From Ciona intestinalis (taxonomy: Eukaryota > Chordata > Ascidiacea > Phlebobranchia > Cionidae), in NCBI RefSeq assembly GCF_000224145.3, contig NW_004190455.1:1-64000 (forward strand): a stretch of DNA of 64,000 nt, written 5' to 3'. The notes under the pieces were generated by a model, which was not told where the DNA came from, did not search any database, and saw only the letters and a list, made by a program, of their open reading frames with translations. Below, in pieces: positions 35,101 through 50,100 of the stretch. The number at the start of each line of letters is the position of its first letter. The stretch's first letter is position 1. The translations under genes were made by a program, and so were the position numbers.

Positions 35101-38100
35101 GAGTTTCATGCAAGTGCATTGGTGGTGCATGTGTCACTGCTACCATTGCTTGATATGTGCTGTGTATTGATTGATATGCGGCATCAAGTTTGCTTCAGAA
35201 TATTCACATCATAACCATCTTCATAACCATCTCATATGACACGAAAAATGTTGTGTTTTTTCTGGTATTAAAAAGGCAGTTTAAGTTTCGACAAGACTTT
35301 TTCAGGGAATGTAAACCATGGAAAATACTACAGAAATACACTATGTATTTACTACAGAAATACACTATGTATTTACTACAGAAATACACTATGTTTTTAC
35401 ACCAGTTAAGCCGTGAAGAGTTATTTACATTATGCTTGGTAGCAGAAGTTAAAATGTGTGTATATCATCATAATTAATGTTAATGTTATGAATGTGTTTT
35501 GGTGTTTCATATTTGCTGCACTGTTTATATATGTTGTTGTTGTCAAACTATCGTATATGGTATGTTGTATGTTGTATGTTGTATGTTGTATGTTGTATGT
35601 GTATGTGCAACAAACACATCACATTGTATTGCAATTAGCTTTTCTGGAAAGCGGTTTGTAATATTACATTATGCCCGGCAGAAACAGCTGCAGAACACAT
35701 TAAATTATATTTACAAGGTCAAAATTCACTTGAATTGTTACAGCTTTTATAAGTGGCAACATATCAGAGAGCATGCAATAAGTTATATGGTCTATTTGGG
35801 CAGCACCCAAAAAGCTGACGCCTTTTACCCTATAGAAGCTTTGTGGCAGCTTTGACTTAACGCTTCCCACAATTTGAGACTTATAGGTTACGAATATATT
35901 TTGTACTGTGTTGAATGTTTAATCCACATTTTAAACCAACGTTGCAGAACTTGAATGACCAATGGTCCTTGCTGCACAAAGTTGTCCAAGAACAAAACGA
36001 CAACCTCGGATCCGCACACCAGGTTCAAAGATTCTTCAGGTGATTTGTTCATCATGTGTTCCTTGTGTTCAGCAGATTACATAGAGCTAAGGGCTTGTAG
36101 CTGTTTTTTATGGTATAGAGTTGTCAACCTTAAACTGTCAGGTTTTTAGTTGTCGCCTTTGAGTTGTAACTTATATATGCCCTCATTTACAAGTTTACTG
36201 GTGCAGGCTTACGAGTTACTAAATATGGAACTTATTTATCTTTGGATGGCTGGGCAACGACAGTCATTATAACACGGGTGTTCTGTTTCATACACCCCGT
36301 GCACGCTTATATTTAGTTTGTAAATTTCCACTGTATTTACATTCACAACAACCACAGAGACGCCGATGAAACAAAGGAATGGATTGATGAGAAAAGCACG
36401 ACACTTGATGATGACAATGTGGGGTCGGATCTACCTACTGTGCAGGTACAATTATACATAATAGACATCTTATATTAAGCTTAAAAGTCATATGTTATGC
36501 CTATGAATTGACCTAGGCATAAAAAAACTACTTATTTTTTGTGTTTCCTTTTTCAACGCCTACACTGCAGGTCAGTTTTACAACCTGTTGGAGTTGGTGT
36601 TTTCTTCTGTTAAAAGCTGCTGTGTTACAACTTCTAGTTTCACTTACAAGCTAGAATGTAAAGTGTTTTTATCCTAATAACTGATGTGTTATTTAAATTG
36701 TTAATGATACAAAAAAAAACAATCACCAACAAATGTAGTAACTTAAACTATTTAATTCACCGCAGGCTTTACAACGTAAGCACGATGGGTTGGAGCGAGA
36801 CTTGGCAGCTCTTGGTGAAAGAGTCCACTCCTTAGATGCAGATGCTGCAAGATTAACCAAGGAACATCCGGAGCAAGAGGAACCAATTCAGATCAAACGA
36901 ACCGAGATTAATCAAGCGTGGAATGATTTGGTGGCAAAGGTTAGTTTGTTGTTTCTCTTAAAAATCATTTTATATTTTGGTTCTACAGCGTGGCTCACCA
37001 TAGGACTTGAGATTTTGGCCTATTACCCATTAGCTGGCCTAAAGGTCATCCAAGGTCACACCAAACAACAACACCTCTTGCTCCAGTGCATGTAATATTA
37101 GAATGACACTCTGGCACACAAACTCAGCTTATATAGGAACACAAAATCACTCAAGCATTACATTGAACATAGAGATTGAGAAAAACAATAATAATAAAAT
37201 AAATGTTTGTACAATAGTGATAATTTTGGGAGTTAACATAGAGGTCTGATAAACCTAAAATCTTATTGATGTAAATAATAAATATCTTATAAAATAAAAT
37301 ATTAACATATTAGATTAGCTTTACATACCCTAACACCAAACACTCCACAGGCTGAGAGTCGTAAAAGATCGCTGTCAGATTCCAATGATTTACAAAGATT
37401 CCTCGCTGACAAGCGTGAGTTACAACGATGGTTGGCACATATGTATGACCAAGTATCAAGTGAAGATGTGGCTGAAGATATCCCGGCTGCTGAAGCGATG
37501 CTGCAAAGGCACCAGGTGTGTGTAGGTTTGTGTGGCTACTTTGACGGTAATGCATTCTATTGGATATAGATTTATGTAGATAGTTTGAATGTCTATTCTA
37601 CATGGGTGAGGTCCTGTTGGAGGTTCTAGGATTTAGGTCCCTTACATCTGCTGTCACTAAATGAGTTGGGCATAATATAATACAGTACTTGCTTAAATTG
37701 GATTTGTGTAGCTAGTTTTAATACAAAGCCTTCTACTCTGTATGGGTGAGGTCCTTGCTTTTTAATTATATTCAAATATTCATTACCGGTTTGTTTACTA
37801 ATTAGCACGATGTGGAAATACAATAAAACAGACAGACTTTTAAGTCTCATACATCTTAAATGTAAACTAGGACTTATAGTTTTAGTCCAATCATCATTTC
37901 ACCCGTTATCTGGTTGATCTGCACGGTATCAACATTTCACCCGTTACTGTCCTTGTTTAAATGGGAGGGATATCACTTTTTACATTTTACACCCATTACA
38001 TTTTACTTGTCAAAATTTCTGCTTATTCAGACAAATTTTTATATTTTTCCCAACTAGACCACATAATGTAGTAACAGTCTAAATAGCTTAATTTGTAGTA

Positions 38101-41100
38101 TTATAAACATGCGGCTAATGCCATTACAGGAGCATCGAGCCGACATGGATGCTCACGCACCAGCCTTCCACGGGTTGGAGAGACAAGCAGATGTTCTTAT
38201 ACAAGCAGAACATGGAGCAGCCGACGACATCGACGCTGCTATACAGGAAACATCTAAGCAACGAGAAGAATTGGAAAAGTAAATATTCTACATATTGTTA
38301 TAGCTGAGTGGTTAGATTTCTTGTATCTAAACCAGGGATACCAGGTTTGATACTGCTATCATTGTGGGTGTATGTGTCCTTGGGTAAGACACTTACCGGA
38401 AATTGCTCCAATCCAGTGGTCACTGATGGGTTGTCTAAATTGTCAGCCGTACAAAACATGTCCCTATAAAGTTACATACCTGGTAACTTGTAAGCGGGCC
38501 CGAGGTGTATGACACAGAACACCCGCGTTATAACCACTGTCATTGCCATGCGAGGATAAATAAGTTACATACGTGGTAACTTATAAGCGGGCCCGAGGTG
38601 TATGACACAGAACACCCGTGTTATAACGACTGTTGTTGCCCCGCCACGCCAGGCTAAATAATAAACATATACCTTAATATATAAGCAAACATCACTTTTG
38701 GTTAAAACTGTCAACTTGTATATTACATTAAGCCTGGTAGTAACAAGGGCATTGTATACCTTGTGTACTAAAGTAACAGACGACTATAAACATTGTACAT
38801 TCCAACAGAGCATGGGCAAACCGTCGTATATTATTAGAGCAATGTCTCATCTTACATTTGTTCTTACGTGATTGCGATAATGCTGAGAATTGGATGCAAG
38901 CCAGAGAAGCTTTCCTTGCTGTCGAACAAAACGGTTTGTTTGTATTTTATATTTATTTAATATGGGTAGGTAATAGTTGTTTTTAACTTTAATATGGATA
39001 TTTATATGGTATGTACATCATTGTAGTCAATTTGTAACATTGTTGGCTTTTAATGAAAATTTTTTCCCTAATTTTTTTAAAGTGTTTTGAATATGCAAAA
39101 ATATTTGGACAATTTTAATTGATTTACATTTTGCACTTAACTTTTTTATTTTAAATTTGTGAAGCAGAATTTTATCTGTGCAAGCTAAAGTAACAACAAA
39201 ACGTAGAAGTGACACCCCAAATGTTGTGTCTATGGCCACACACAACGTTGTTATTATACCAAGTAGCAATGAGACAACTTTATTCACCATCTAACCCCCC
39301 CCCCACACAGACGACACAATATATAAGTTCCGACTTTTCGCTGTTTCTTTATTTACCCCTTTAAAATGCTAGCTTAGATTTTCTCAACTGATTGTTTTTC
39401 TGTTAACATCTTCAATCCAACCAACACCCCCACAGACGACACGTTGGATTCCGTTGAATCGTTGATCAAGAAACACGAAGACTTTGACCGAGCGATCGGG
39501 TTGCAGGAGGCGAAGATGGCTTCCCTTCAATCATCGGCTCAACATCTCAATAAATCGGATCCTCCACATTATGCGAAGGAGAGGATCGAGGAGAAAGCTA
39601 AAGATGTCCAAGAGAGGTGGGGAAGTCATTATATATATGTAAAAATAAATAAAAAGCAATCGAAATCACCCACAAAGTTACATACGTGGTAACTCGTAAG
39701 CGAGCACGAGGTGTATGAAACGGAACACTCGTGTTATAACGACTGTCGTTGCCCCGCCATGCAAGGATAAATAAGTTACATACGTGGTAACTAGTAAGCG
39801 GGCACGAGGTGTATGAAACAGAACACCCGTGTCATAACGATTGTCGTTTTCCTGCAACGCAAAGATAAAGGAAGTTACATTCTTTTATTTTTATTTGATA
39901 TAATATGAATAAATATTATTAACCACTATTTGAGTTGTGATATAAACGAGTTACATCCATTTATTTAACTATAAATGCAAGGTGGCAACATTAAACCTCG
40001 TCCCATTTTCATTGGACTAGCGGCAGGCAGTATTATTATTACTACATATATTTGCTTAACTTATAAACCATATAAATACAACAGGTGGCAGCAGTTAAAG
40101 GTAGCTTTGATAGAGAAGCGTTCACGACTCGGTGAAACACAAACGTTGCAACAATTCAGTCGCGATGTCGATGAGGCTGACGCTTGGATCGCCGAGAAGA
40201 TGCAGACGGCACTTGATGATAGTTACAAAGATCCAACTAATATTCAGGTAAGGTTGATGTGTTGGCATTGTTGATGTGGAAGTTGTGAACATGCATCGGG
40301 AGGCTTTTAAAGACTGACTTTTTACAATAGTGCAGAATGGCTTTACAAGTGTTTTCAATTAAACTTTTTGTCAAAAATGAGATATTTTTTTAATTTCCGA
40401 TTTGTTAGAAAACTTTTGTCATAATGCGGTGTTCTTTGTAGAAATGTCATGTTTTTTTGGGGTAAACAGGATTTTCTGGTCATTTTTAACGTTTATTGTA
40501 CACAGAGCAAGCATCAGAAACACGAAGCGTTTGAAGCGGAATTAGAAGCGAACAAGGAGAGAATCCAAGGAATAATTGTGGTTGGTGAACAACTTATTGA
40601 GACTCGACAGTGTGCTGGGTCTGAGGAAGCTGTACAGGTTAGTTGTTTATCATATTTGTTAACTATTATTACATGTTATTGCTTATTGTTGTACAAGTGG
40701 GTTGTCTTTTTGTAGGATATGTCCTTATATCATATTAGTTATATAATATAGAGGTGGTTGTTTGTATTTTATGCAATATTAGTTTGAAAGTAAATGACAA
40801 AACAATGCAAAAGAATTAAGTTGAGTTAGTTAAACTTAGTTGCCACGCTTCACAATTCTGGACGATATAGTTCATTTCCTTTGGCCACTGTGATCTTATA
40901 TTGGTTGAACAGATTTGCAATAAAACTGTAGCAATGTAGTAAAACAATCATCCACAAAGTCACCCTTCAACTTAGCCGCCAAACATTTTAAAATGCAGGG
41001 GAGGCAGCAGGTAGGGTTAGTTAGAGAGTTAGACACTCGTATCAGTAAAATGAATCCCACTTTTTGACTCTAATGTTTGCTGATGAGCGACTATGTAAAT

Positions 41101-44100
41101 ATGTTTATACCATAACCAGGTCCGAATCAACAAGCTTGGAGATGATTGGGAGACCTTACTTCACACATCTGCAGTTAAAGGGGCAAAGTTGATGGAAGCA
41201 AACCAACAGCAAAACTTTATAACTGCTGTCAAGGATCTTGAGCTATGGATGTCAGAGGTATAGTGTTCTAATAACTGGTGTGTTTCGGGTTTTGCTCAAA
41301 TTGTTGATGATTTTTGTTGAACCACCTGCAGAGTGTGCAACTTGTAAAATACGAAATGTTAAAATTTACAGTATATTTACTTATGTACTGGAGAAGCCAA
41401 AAAAGCCTTTGTTATGTCACATTATGGTGGGTATTAAAAGTAACAGAATATTTGTTGTTAAACTTTTTTAAATATGTTGGAACGATTAAATGTTATAGAA
41501 ATTGTTTAAAAAAAATAATTTTTTTCGGTTGAAACAAAAATGTTGAAATTGTTGATCATTGTTGACCAGGTTGAAGTCCTCCTTGCGTCCGATGACGTCG
41601 GCAAAGATGTCCCTTCCGTTTCGAACCTCATCAAGAAGCAGAAGTTGCTTGAAGCTGATGTTGCAGCTCATGAGGATCGGGCACGCGAGTTATCTCGTCA
41701 CGCTGCATTGCTGCTGGAAAAAGCTGACCAATCAGATGCCTTGGATGAAGATGCAGTGAAAGCTAAGAGGGATGCTACTGAACAACGGTAAGGGGGGTAT
41801 AGAATGGTATTTATTGTTTATATTCTATGTTATTTTTCTTGTACAGCCACTGTTTTTGTTTGCACTAATAGAGTTGAGTGTGTATGCAAAATTATTAACA
41901 TTTGTTACACAAATGTTTGCTTGATGAAATTTGGTTTTATAGTGATTGTTGATACCCTGCAGGCTAACAGTTTTTCAATTAGAGATAATTAAACTCATCC
42001 ATTCATCATTCATTTCTGCCCAGTTTCTCTACATTAAAAGACATGACACGCAACCGACGAACGAAACTCCAGGAATCGATGAAAATCCAACAATTCTTCC
42101 TCGATTTGGCCGATGAGGAATCTTGGATTAAGTAAGTTATACAAGTTACTTTGTGGAAATAAATCAGGAACATTATTCTGTTATTCTGTGCTTGGATTTT
42201 TTTAACTGAAAATCGGAGTTTTTTTCTGAAAGAAAATCAGTAAATACATAATGCATACTTGTGTGTGACTTGTAAAGTTTAAATTATATTTTTTGTAATT
42301 TTTTTTTTTCAAACTATTTTCTTTAAATTTTTAAAAGTAAATGATGTAACTTCTATATTCAGTGAGAAGAAGTTACTGGTTAGCAGTGATGACTGTGGTA
42401 AAGATCTTACAAGCATCAACAAGTTGATTAAGAAACAGAAGAGAATCGAAGCCGAGATCAACGTGCATGATATCGATAGGTTGCTGGTGGGTGGATGGGA
42501 ATTTGATATAAAAAATAATATATACTTATTGTATTGTAATGTATAGCATATTTAAAAAAATCTTTCAATTTTGAGATTTATATTATACTTATATTACTTG
42601 AAACTGCAAAAACATATTTTCAAATATGAAGTCAAAAACATATTTTATTAAATCTAAAGGTTGTAATCCATAGAATACTGTATTCCCATACCTCATACCA
42701 TAGTACTAGTTTCTGACAACATTTGTGCTACCACCAACATGTTTCATCCGTAGGAAAGTGGAATGTTGCTGAAAGACGAAGCCGCCATGTTTTCCGATGA
42801 GATTGTTGTTCGTGTTGATCAACTTTCAAACAACTGGGAAACGTTGAAGGAGGTTTCAAATCAACGGAGTCTTCAACTTAATCAAGCACAAGCTTTTCAA
42901 CAATTCAGGTTCGTATTATGAATGTTATTTACTATTTCTATGGGGGTGGGGTTGTGGGTCATGCCATGGGACCTGAGATTTAACCTGAGACAACTTTCCC
43001 AACATATAACACCTGGCTGCTATAATCCATTGGTTTCATTTCTTCCCTAAACTTACAGAATTTGGAACATGCTTGATTGTTTAACATCTATTCTATCTGT
43101 GGGTGGGGTCGTACAGTGTGGCATGCCAAGGAACTTGAGGGGGATTTAGGCCAGAGTTGGTTCATTACCCTGACATCCAGGGTGCTATAACTCATTTGTT
43201 TATTTTTGCCAAAATACAGTAATAACATTAGTATTGGGCATTGAAACCGGTATCCTTATGATGCCAGTACCACTGAGCTATTGCACTGGACCTGTTTTTT
43301 ACAGATTTAAAAAGTTTCCAAACACTAGTTTTCAAAAAGTTATCAAAAATTGCTAATTTAAATATTCCCACCAGAGCAAACCTTGAGGAAGAATCGAGTT
43401 GGATGAGCGAGCAACTTGCTGTGCTTGGTTCACAATCTGCCCCGTCATCATTGGCTGCCGCTCAAAGCTTACTTGCTAAACATGAAGCGTTTGAAAGCGA
43501 TCTTAAGGTTCATCGTGAACGCGTTACGTTTGTTGCTAATGTTGGACGTGGGTTGATTCAAGAGGTAATTAGCATGAATTGGATAAAACACAGATTTTGT
43601 AGTCAGCAGTTTTAACATAATCATATATATATTTATTCAGCCCATATATAAATATATATATATTTAGTAGTTAAGAGGTTATTAGAGACCTTTATATTAG
43701 AGTTTATTAGTTGTAAAGGTTATTGTTGTGTATGGCAGTGGTTTCCAACTTTTTTAGTGATAGATTTTTACATTTTTTTAAACCTGTGTTCCCCTTTGGC
43801 AGCACTTCTTACAGGTCAAATTTAAGATATTTTAGAAAAGTTGGAATAGTTATTAAACAGTATCACCAGTTGAAAATATTTTTTTATTTAAACTTTTTAA
43901 GGTTGAAAAGATAAATATAGATTAATGTTCAATAACTTTTCTGGTTGTACGTTACATCCATGTTGTCCTGTTGCAGGAAAACCCGCATTCATCTGAAATA
44001 TCCGATGAATTGAAAGCCATAGAAGACAAACAAGCCACGTTGGACGTAGCTGCTGTTAAGCGAAGAGATGAACTACGTGATGCTTCAGCTTTCATGCAGT

Positions 44101-47100
44101 TTAACTGGAAGGTGGGTCCTTGTTTACCATTCGTTTTATTTAAAATGATTGTTTTTCTGCGTATCTAATAATTTGGACAATTCATTAGTGACCACTGGGT
44201 TGGAGCAATGCTGTCAAATCGCTTGGCTTCATTTAGTGTGTTGGCTTTATTTTATAACATCATTACTCATTTATCCCTGCAATAATTGTAATATTTGTGC
44301 TCTTCTATAAATGTTATGTTTACCCACAAATACTATGAATGATAATTTTGTGGATGATTGTGTAAATTTTTATCATTACCTTCTTACCATCTGTGACTGC
44401 TTCACACTCCTCGTGCCAGATTACAAGTTACCATGTATGTAACTTTGTGGGTTATTGTTATTGTTTTTTTATTATTGCTTTCTACCATATGTAATCGCTT
44501 CACACTCCTGGTGCCTACTCACGATACCATGTATGTAACTTAGTGGATTATTTTTAATTGATGATATACAAACAGGCTGACATGGTTGAATCCTGGATAG
44601 GAGAGAAAGAGAGGGCGTTGAAGACGGATGATCACACATCGGATCTTTCATCTGTGCAAGCTCTTATTGTAAAACAGGTGAGGAACTGGTATGGATAATA
44701 AGAGGGCAATGTCTTTTACAATAAGAGTCAAAAGGGTTTGTGAACTACTGTAGTAGGCGCCCCAACCAAATCAAATCAATTTTCAAATCAATTTTTCATC
44801 ATGACATCATATTAATAATTATTTTGGGTTGAACCAAAGTAAAAAGTATTATATATGCATACAGTAAATCTGAAGTTACCTAATCTTATATATATATATA
44901 TAATACGCTGTTGTAAGCGACCCAACTAAATCCAACGGTGGTCCAGGGGTTGAGCATTCTGCTTTGACACTGGTACAGTATAATGTTCATATGTTATATA
45001 TATATATATATATACTTATATAGGAAACTTTCGATGCTGGTTTATCAGCGTTTGAACAAGAAGGAATTGCGAAGATAAACGCTTTAAAAGATCAACTTGT
45101 GGCTGCCGATCATTTGCAATCGGAGGAAATTAAGATTCGTAGCTCGCAGTTGATGCAAAGGTGGGGTGGTTTGTATGTGTTGGTGGTTATATATGTTTGC
45201 CTATTTGTACTGAAATGATGTTTATTGGTTATATGACATGTTGGTAGTAGAAGTGGCAATTCAAATTGATTGAAACCAGTTTGTATCACTACTTTCATGT
45301 TATAAAAACAGGTCTGCCGGCAATGGTTCTTTTTGTATTTTTAGAGGTGGTTAGTTATAAAATTATTTATTAGAAATTTTTGCTGACTTTTCACACTATT
45401 TTTATTGTTTTCGTACTCATATTATGATGTCATATCAGATGGGACAATTTAAAGAAAACGTCGAAAATTCGTCGCGAAAACTTGGATGAAAACCAGCGTC
45501 GTTTACGTGAAGTGAACGATCTATATTTGTTGTTTGCCAAGAAAGCGTCGGCGTTCAACTCGTGGTTCGAGAACGTTGAGGAAGATCTTACCGACCCTGT
45601 TAGATGTCATTCTATTAATGAGATCCATGTATGTGTTTTATTAATATGTTGGTGTATTTTATATGGGGGAGATCCAGTTGGTGGCATACTTGGGAAACCT
45701 AGGTTTTAGGTCAGAATTGGGCAAACAGTTTGAATCCATGCAGCAATTGTATTAATGAAATCAATGCACGTTTGCGTGTTAATATTCTATATGGGTAAGG
45801 TCTTATATAGTATCAAGGAGTAGGAATTCAGGTCAGACTTGGTAAATATGACGAATTCCTCCCGTAGTTGATAAAAATCAATTGCTACATAATAAGGTAA
45901 CTCTGAAGCGGCACGGAGTGTATGAATCATAACACCCATTTTATAACAACTGTTGTTGTTTTAAGAATCAATAAGTCGCACGATTTAGCATGCATTATCC
46001 CAAACAGACGTTAAAAGAACATGAAATGTTCTTAACTTAGAGGTAAAATATAGGTTGTCCAAATTATGTGGTGTATGAAACAGAACACCTGTGTTAAAAC
46101 TCTCTGAGTTACCCCACCACACAATTACATAAGTGCATTTAACCTCACTTAAAAATATTTCTAGTGTAACCATTTAACATGAATTATAACCATACAGGCG
46201 ATGCTTAAAGAGCATGAAATGTTCTGTGGGACACTCGGCGAACCTGAGAAAGAACTTGAGGAATTGTATTCGATTGATGAACGACTTACAAAGATGGTGT
46301 CGCATCAAGATGAAGACCCCATGGTATCGTCCAACCCATATACCTGGTTCACCCGTGCAACGCTCGAAGAAACGTGGAATACTGTCCACCGTATGGTAGC
46401 AGAGAGGGACGCTGGCCTCCAGGTTGAGCTAGGGAGACAGAAGGACAATGACACGGCACGAAAGTTGTTCGCTGATAAAGCGAATGAGTTCCACGATTGG
46501 TTGAGACAGACAAGGTGGGGTTTGAAGTTTTAGATCATATTGATTGACAACAAAGTTTTGAAAAATGATTTTTTAGGAATCTGCCTTTTTTGGCAGACAA
46601 TGTGGGGGTTTTGATTGAATTATTTGAATTTCCTATAAATCTGTGTTTCTTAAATAGTTTTTATTTATTATAAATTTATTTTTGCAATAATCCTTCCAAA
46701 AAAATTGGAGAAAAAAAATTGTGAAAAAAAATTAAAAAAATTGTGAAAAAAAATTCATTTGTGATGTCATAATGTTAATATCATTCTACTTATTACATCA
46801 CACAGAGCTACCATCATGGAAGAATCTGGAACCTTGGAATCTCAACTTGAAGCAATGAAAACTAAATCATTGGAAATCAAACAAAAGAAGGTGAAATAAC
46901 ATTTAATGTTTTGAATTTGTACAGCAACGTTTTCTTGAACCATTGGTTTTAATTAGGTTTTCAATGTATTCTTAAGTTTGCAGTTAAGAACTCTTTGGTT
47001 TTAATGCTTTGACTTTATTAAGTTAAACTATAAACTGAACTATAAACTAAAAAGCTAAATAACTTAAACTTTATATTAATAAGTTAAATGGAATAAACTA

Positions 47101-50100
47101 TAAAATAAAGTGATAAAATAGACTATAGAAATATTCTATTTCATCTATGTACAAAACAGAAGAAAGAGACCTTTGATTCAACTATGACATGAATATTAGT
47201 TTCCTTAAATTTAGAATATTACCCAACAACAATGTTTGGGGGTCGAGTAATGGGCCGGTCTAAATCCCAGGTCCTTAAGGACCCCACTCATACAGAATAT
47301 AAAAATACCACCAATGTTTGGGGGTCGGGTAATGGGCCGGTCTAAATCCCAGGTCCTTAAGGACCCCACTCATACAGAATATAAAAATACCACCAATGTT
47401 TGGGGGTCGGGTAATGGGCCCGTCTAAATCCCAGGTCCTTAAGGACCCCACTCATACAGAATATAAAAATACCACCAATGTTTAACACAGAGTAAGTTGA
47501 GTGAGATAGAGGAGCTTGGATCGGCATTGGAAGAAGCTCTCATACTCGAGAATGCTTACACTGAGCATTCGACATTAGGTCTCGCGCAACAATGGGATCA
47601 GTTGGAACAACTCAGTATGAGAGTTCAACATAATCTTGAACAACAAATACAAGCAAGGTATTATTGAATGTGAATTGTTTTGTCCTGGCATGACGGGCAA
47701 TGACTGTCGTTATAACACGGGTGTTATGTTTCATATACTTCATGCCCGCTTATGAGTTACCACATATGTAACTTTGTGTGTGATTAATTTTTAGATAAAT
47801 ACAAGTATGATACTACTCCTATATTTGTACCATTGTGGGCATATGTGTCCTTGAGCAAGACGCTTAATGCCAATTTCTCCAACCCAGTGGTCACTAATAG
47901 GTTGTCTAAATTGTCAGCCATATAAAAAGCAAACACCCATTAAGGAAGCAATATAATATTATGTATCCCTATATGGAATAAATAATTTAATTCTAATCAC
48001 CATAGAAACATGACCGGGGTAACTGAAGACGCCTTGAAAGAATTCTCGATGATGTTCAAACACTTCGATAAAGACAAGAGTGGAAAGTTGGAACATCACG
48101 AGTTCAAATCCTGCCTCCGGTCGTTGGGATACGATCTTCCGATGGTTGAAGAAGGAGAGGAAGACCCCGAGTTTCAAGCAATCCTCGATATGGTGGATCC
48201 GAACAGGTGGGTGAATACTTAACCTGTATTTTACAAACCTGGGGTGAAGGGTGGACAAGCTTATCCAAAATACACAACTTTATTACTATTGTTTTTTGAT
48301 ATTCTAATATAAACTAAAAATTGACCAAAAGTCGTTTAGGGTCACACCAAATTGTTTACCCTGTCACTTACATAAGCAGTAAACCTGGGTAGACAAGCTT
48401 ACCCTAGGCCTGGGGTTTCTAACAATGCATTAATGGAACTAAATCCTAACAGCTGGGTAATCGATATTGTAGCGACCAACCTATATCCTATTTTCTATTC
48501 TATGCGGGCGAGGTCCTCGTCTAGTAACTCTTATACCTATTTTTAACTTTGTAGTTTTGAATGGCTCCGAGACATTTGTTTAGGTTGTTTTCACTCACTC
48601 TTTCTTAATATTTATAATTTATTGCAACTTATTTGTGATCTAGAATCTAGTTTGTACTATTTTCATGTGTTTTTTTTAATTTTTACACATTCATTCTTTT
48701 TATACATATTGCTTTGACTCTTATTACAATGGGCCAAATCTGGCTAAATCCCAGGTTGTCAAGGGCATCTCCTATACACATATAGAATAGACTCTTATTA
48801 CACCTGTATATTCCTCCANNNNNNNNNNNNNNNNNNNNNNNNNNNNNNNNNNNNNNNNNNNNNNNNNNTCTATCAAGTTAAACTATAAACTGAACTATAA
48901 ACTAAAAAGCTAAATAACTTAAACTTTATATTAATAAGTTAAATGGAACAAACTATAAAATAAATGGCTAAAATAGACTATAGAAATATTCTATTTTATC
49001 TATGTACAAAACAGAAGAAAGAGACCTTTGATTCAACTATGACATAAATATTAGTTTTCTTAAATTTAGAATATTACCCAACAACAATGTTTGGGGGTCG
49101 AGTAATGGGCCGGTCTAAATCCCAGGTCCTTAAGGACCCCACTCATACAGAATATAAAAATACCACCAATGTTTGGGGGTCGGGTAATGGGCCGGTCTAA
49201 ATCCCAGGTCCTTAAGGACCCCACTCATACAGAATATAAAAATACCACCAATGTTTGGGGGTCGGGTAATGGGCCGGTCTAAATCCCAGGTCCTTAAGGA
49301 CCCCACTCATACAGAATATAAAAATACCACCAATGTTTGGGGGTCGGGTAATGGGCCGGTCTAAATCCCAGGTCCTTAAGGACCCCACTCATACAGAATA
49401 TAAAAATACCACCAATGTTTGGGGGTCGGGTAATGGGCCGGTCTAAATCCCAGGTCCTTAAGGACCCCACTCATACAGAATATAAAAATACCACCAATGT
49501 TTAACACAGAGTAAGTTGAGTGAGATAGAGGAGCTTGGATCGGCATTGGAAGAAGCTCTCATACTCGAGAATGCTTACACTGAACATTCAACATTAGGTC
49601 TCGCGCAACAATGGGATCAGTTGGAACAACTCAGTATGAGAGTTCAACATAATCTTGAACAACAAATACAAGCAAGGTATTATTGAATGTGAATTGTTTT
49701 GTCCTGGCATGACGGGCAATGACTGTCGTTATAACACGGGTGTTATGTTTCATATACTTCATGCCCGCTTATGAGTTACCATGTGTGTTACTTTGTGGGT
49801 GATTAATTTTTAGACAAATACAAGTATAATACTACTCCTATATAATGCTGCTACCATTGTGGATTTAATTCTAATCCCCACAGAAACATGACCGGGGTAA
49901 CTGAAGACGCCTTGAAAGAATTCTCGATGATGTTCAAACACTTCGATAAAGACAAGAGTGGAAAGTTGGAACATCACGAGTTCAAATCTTGCCTCCGGTC
50001 ATTGGGATACGATCTTCCGATGGTTGAAGAAGGAGAGGAAGACCCCGAGTTTCAAGCAATCCTCGATATGGTGGATCCGAACAGGTGGGTAAATACTTAA

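Noticed and set aside
35190..35855. Several short open frames in a spectrin intron
   Set aside because: They have low-complexity, AT-rich translations, overlap tandem repeats, and show no splice-consistent link or known family.
47491..50084. True tandem exon duplication giving two EF-hand pairs
   Set aside because: Exon phases do not allow both copies in series, and a gap plus allele-like differences separate them.
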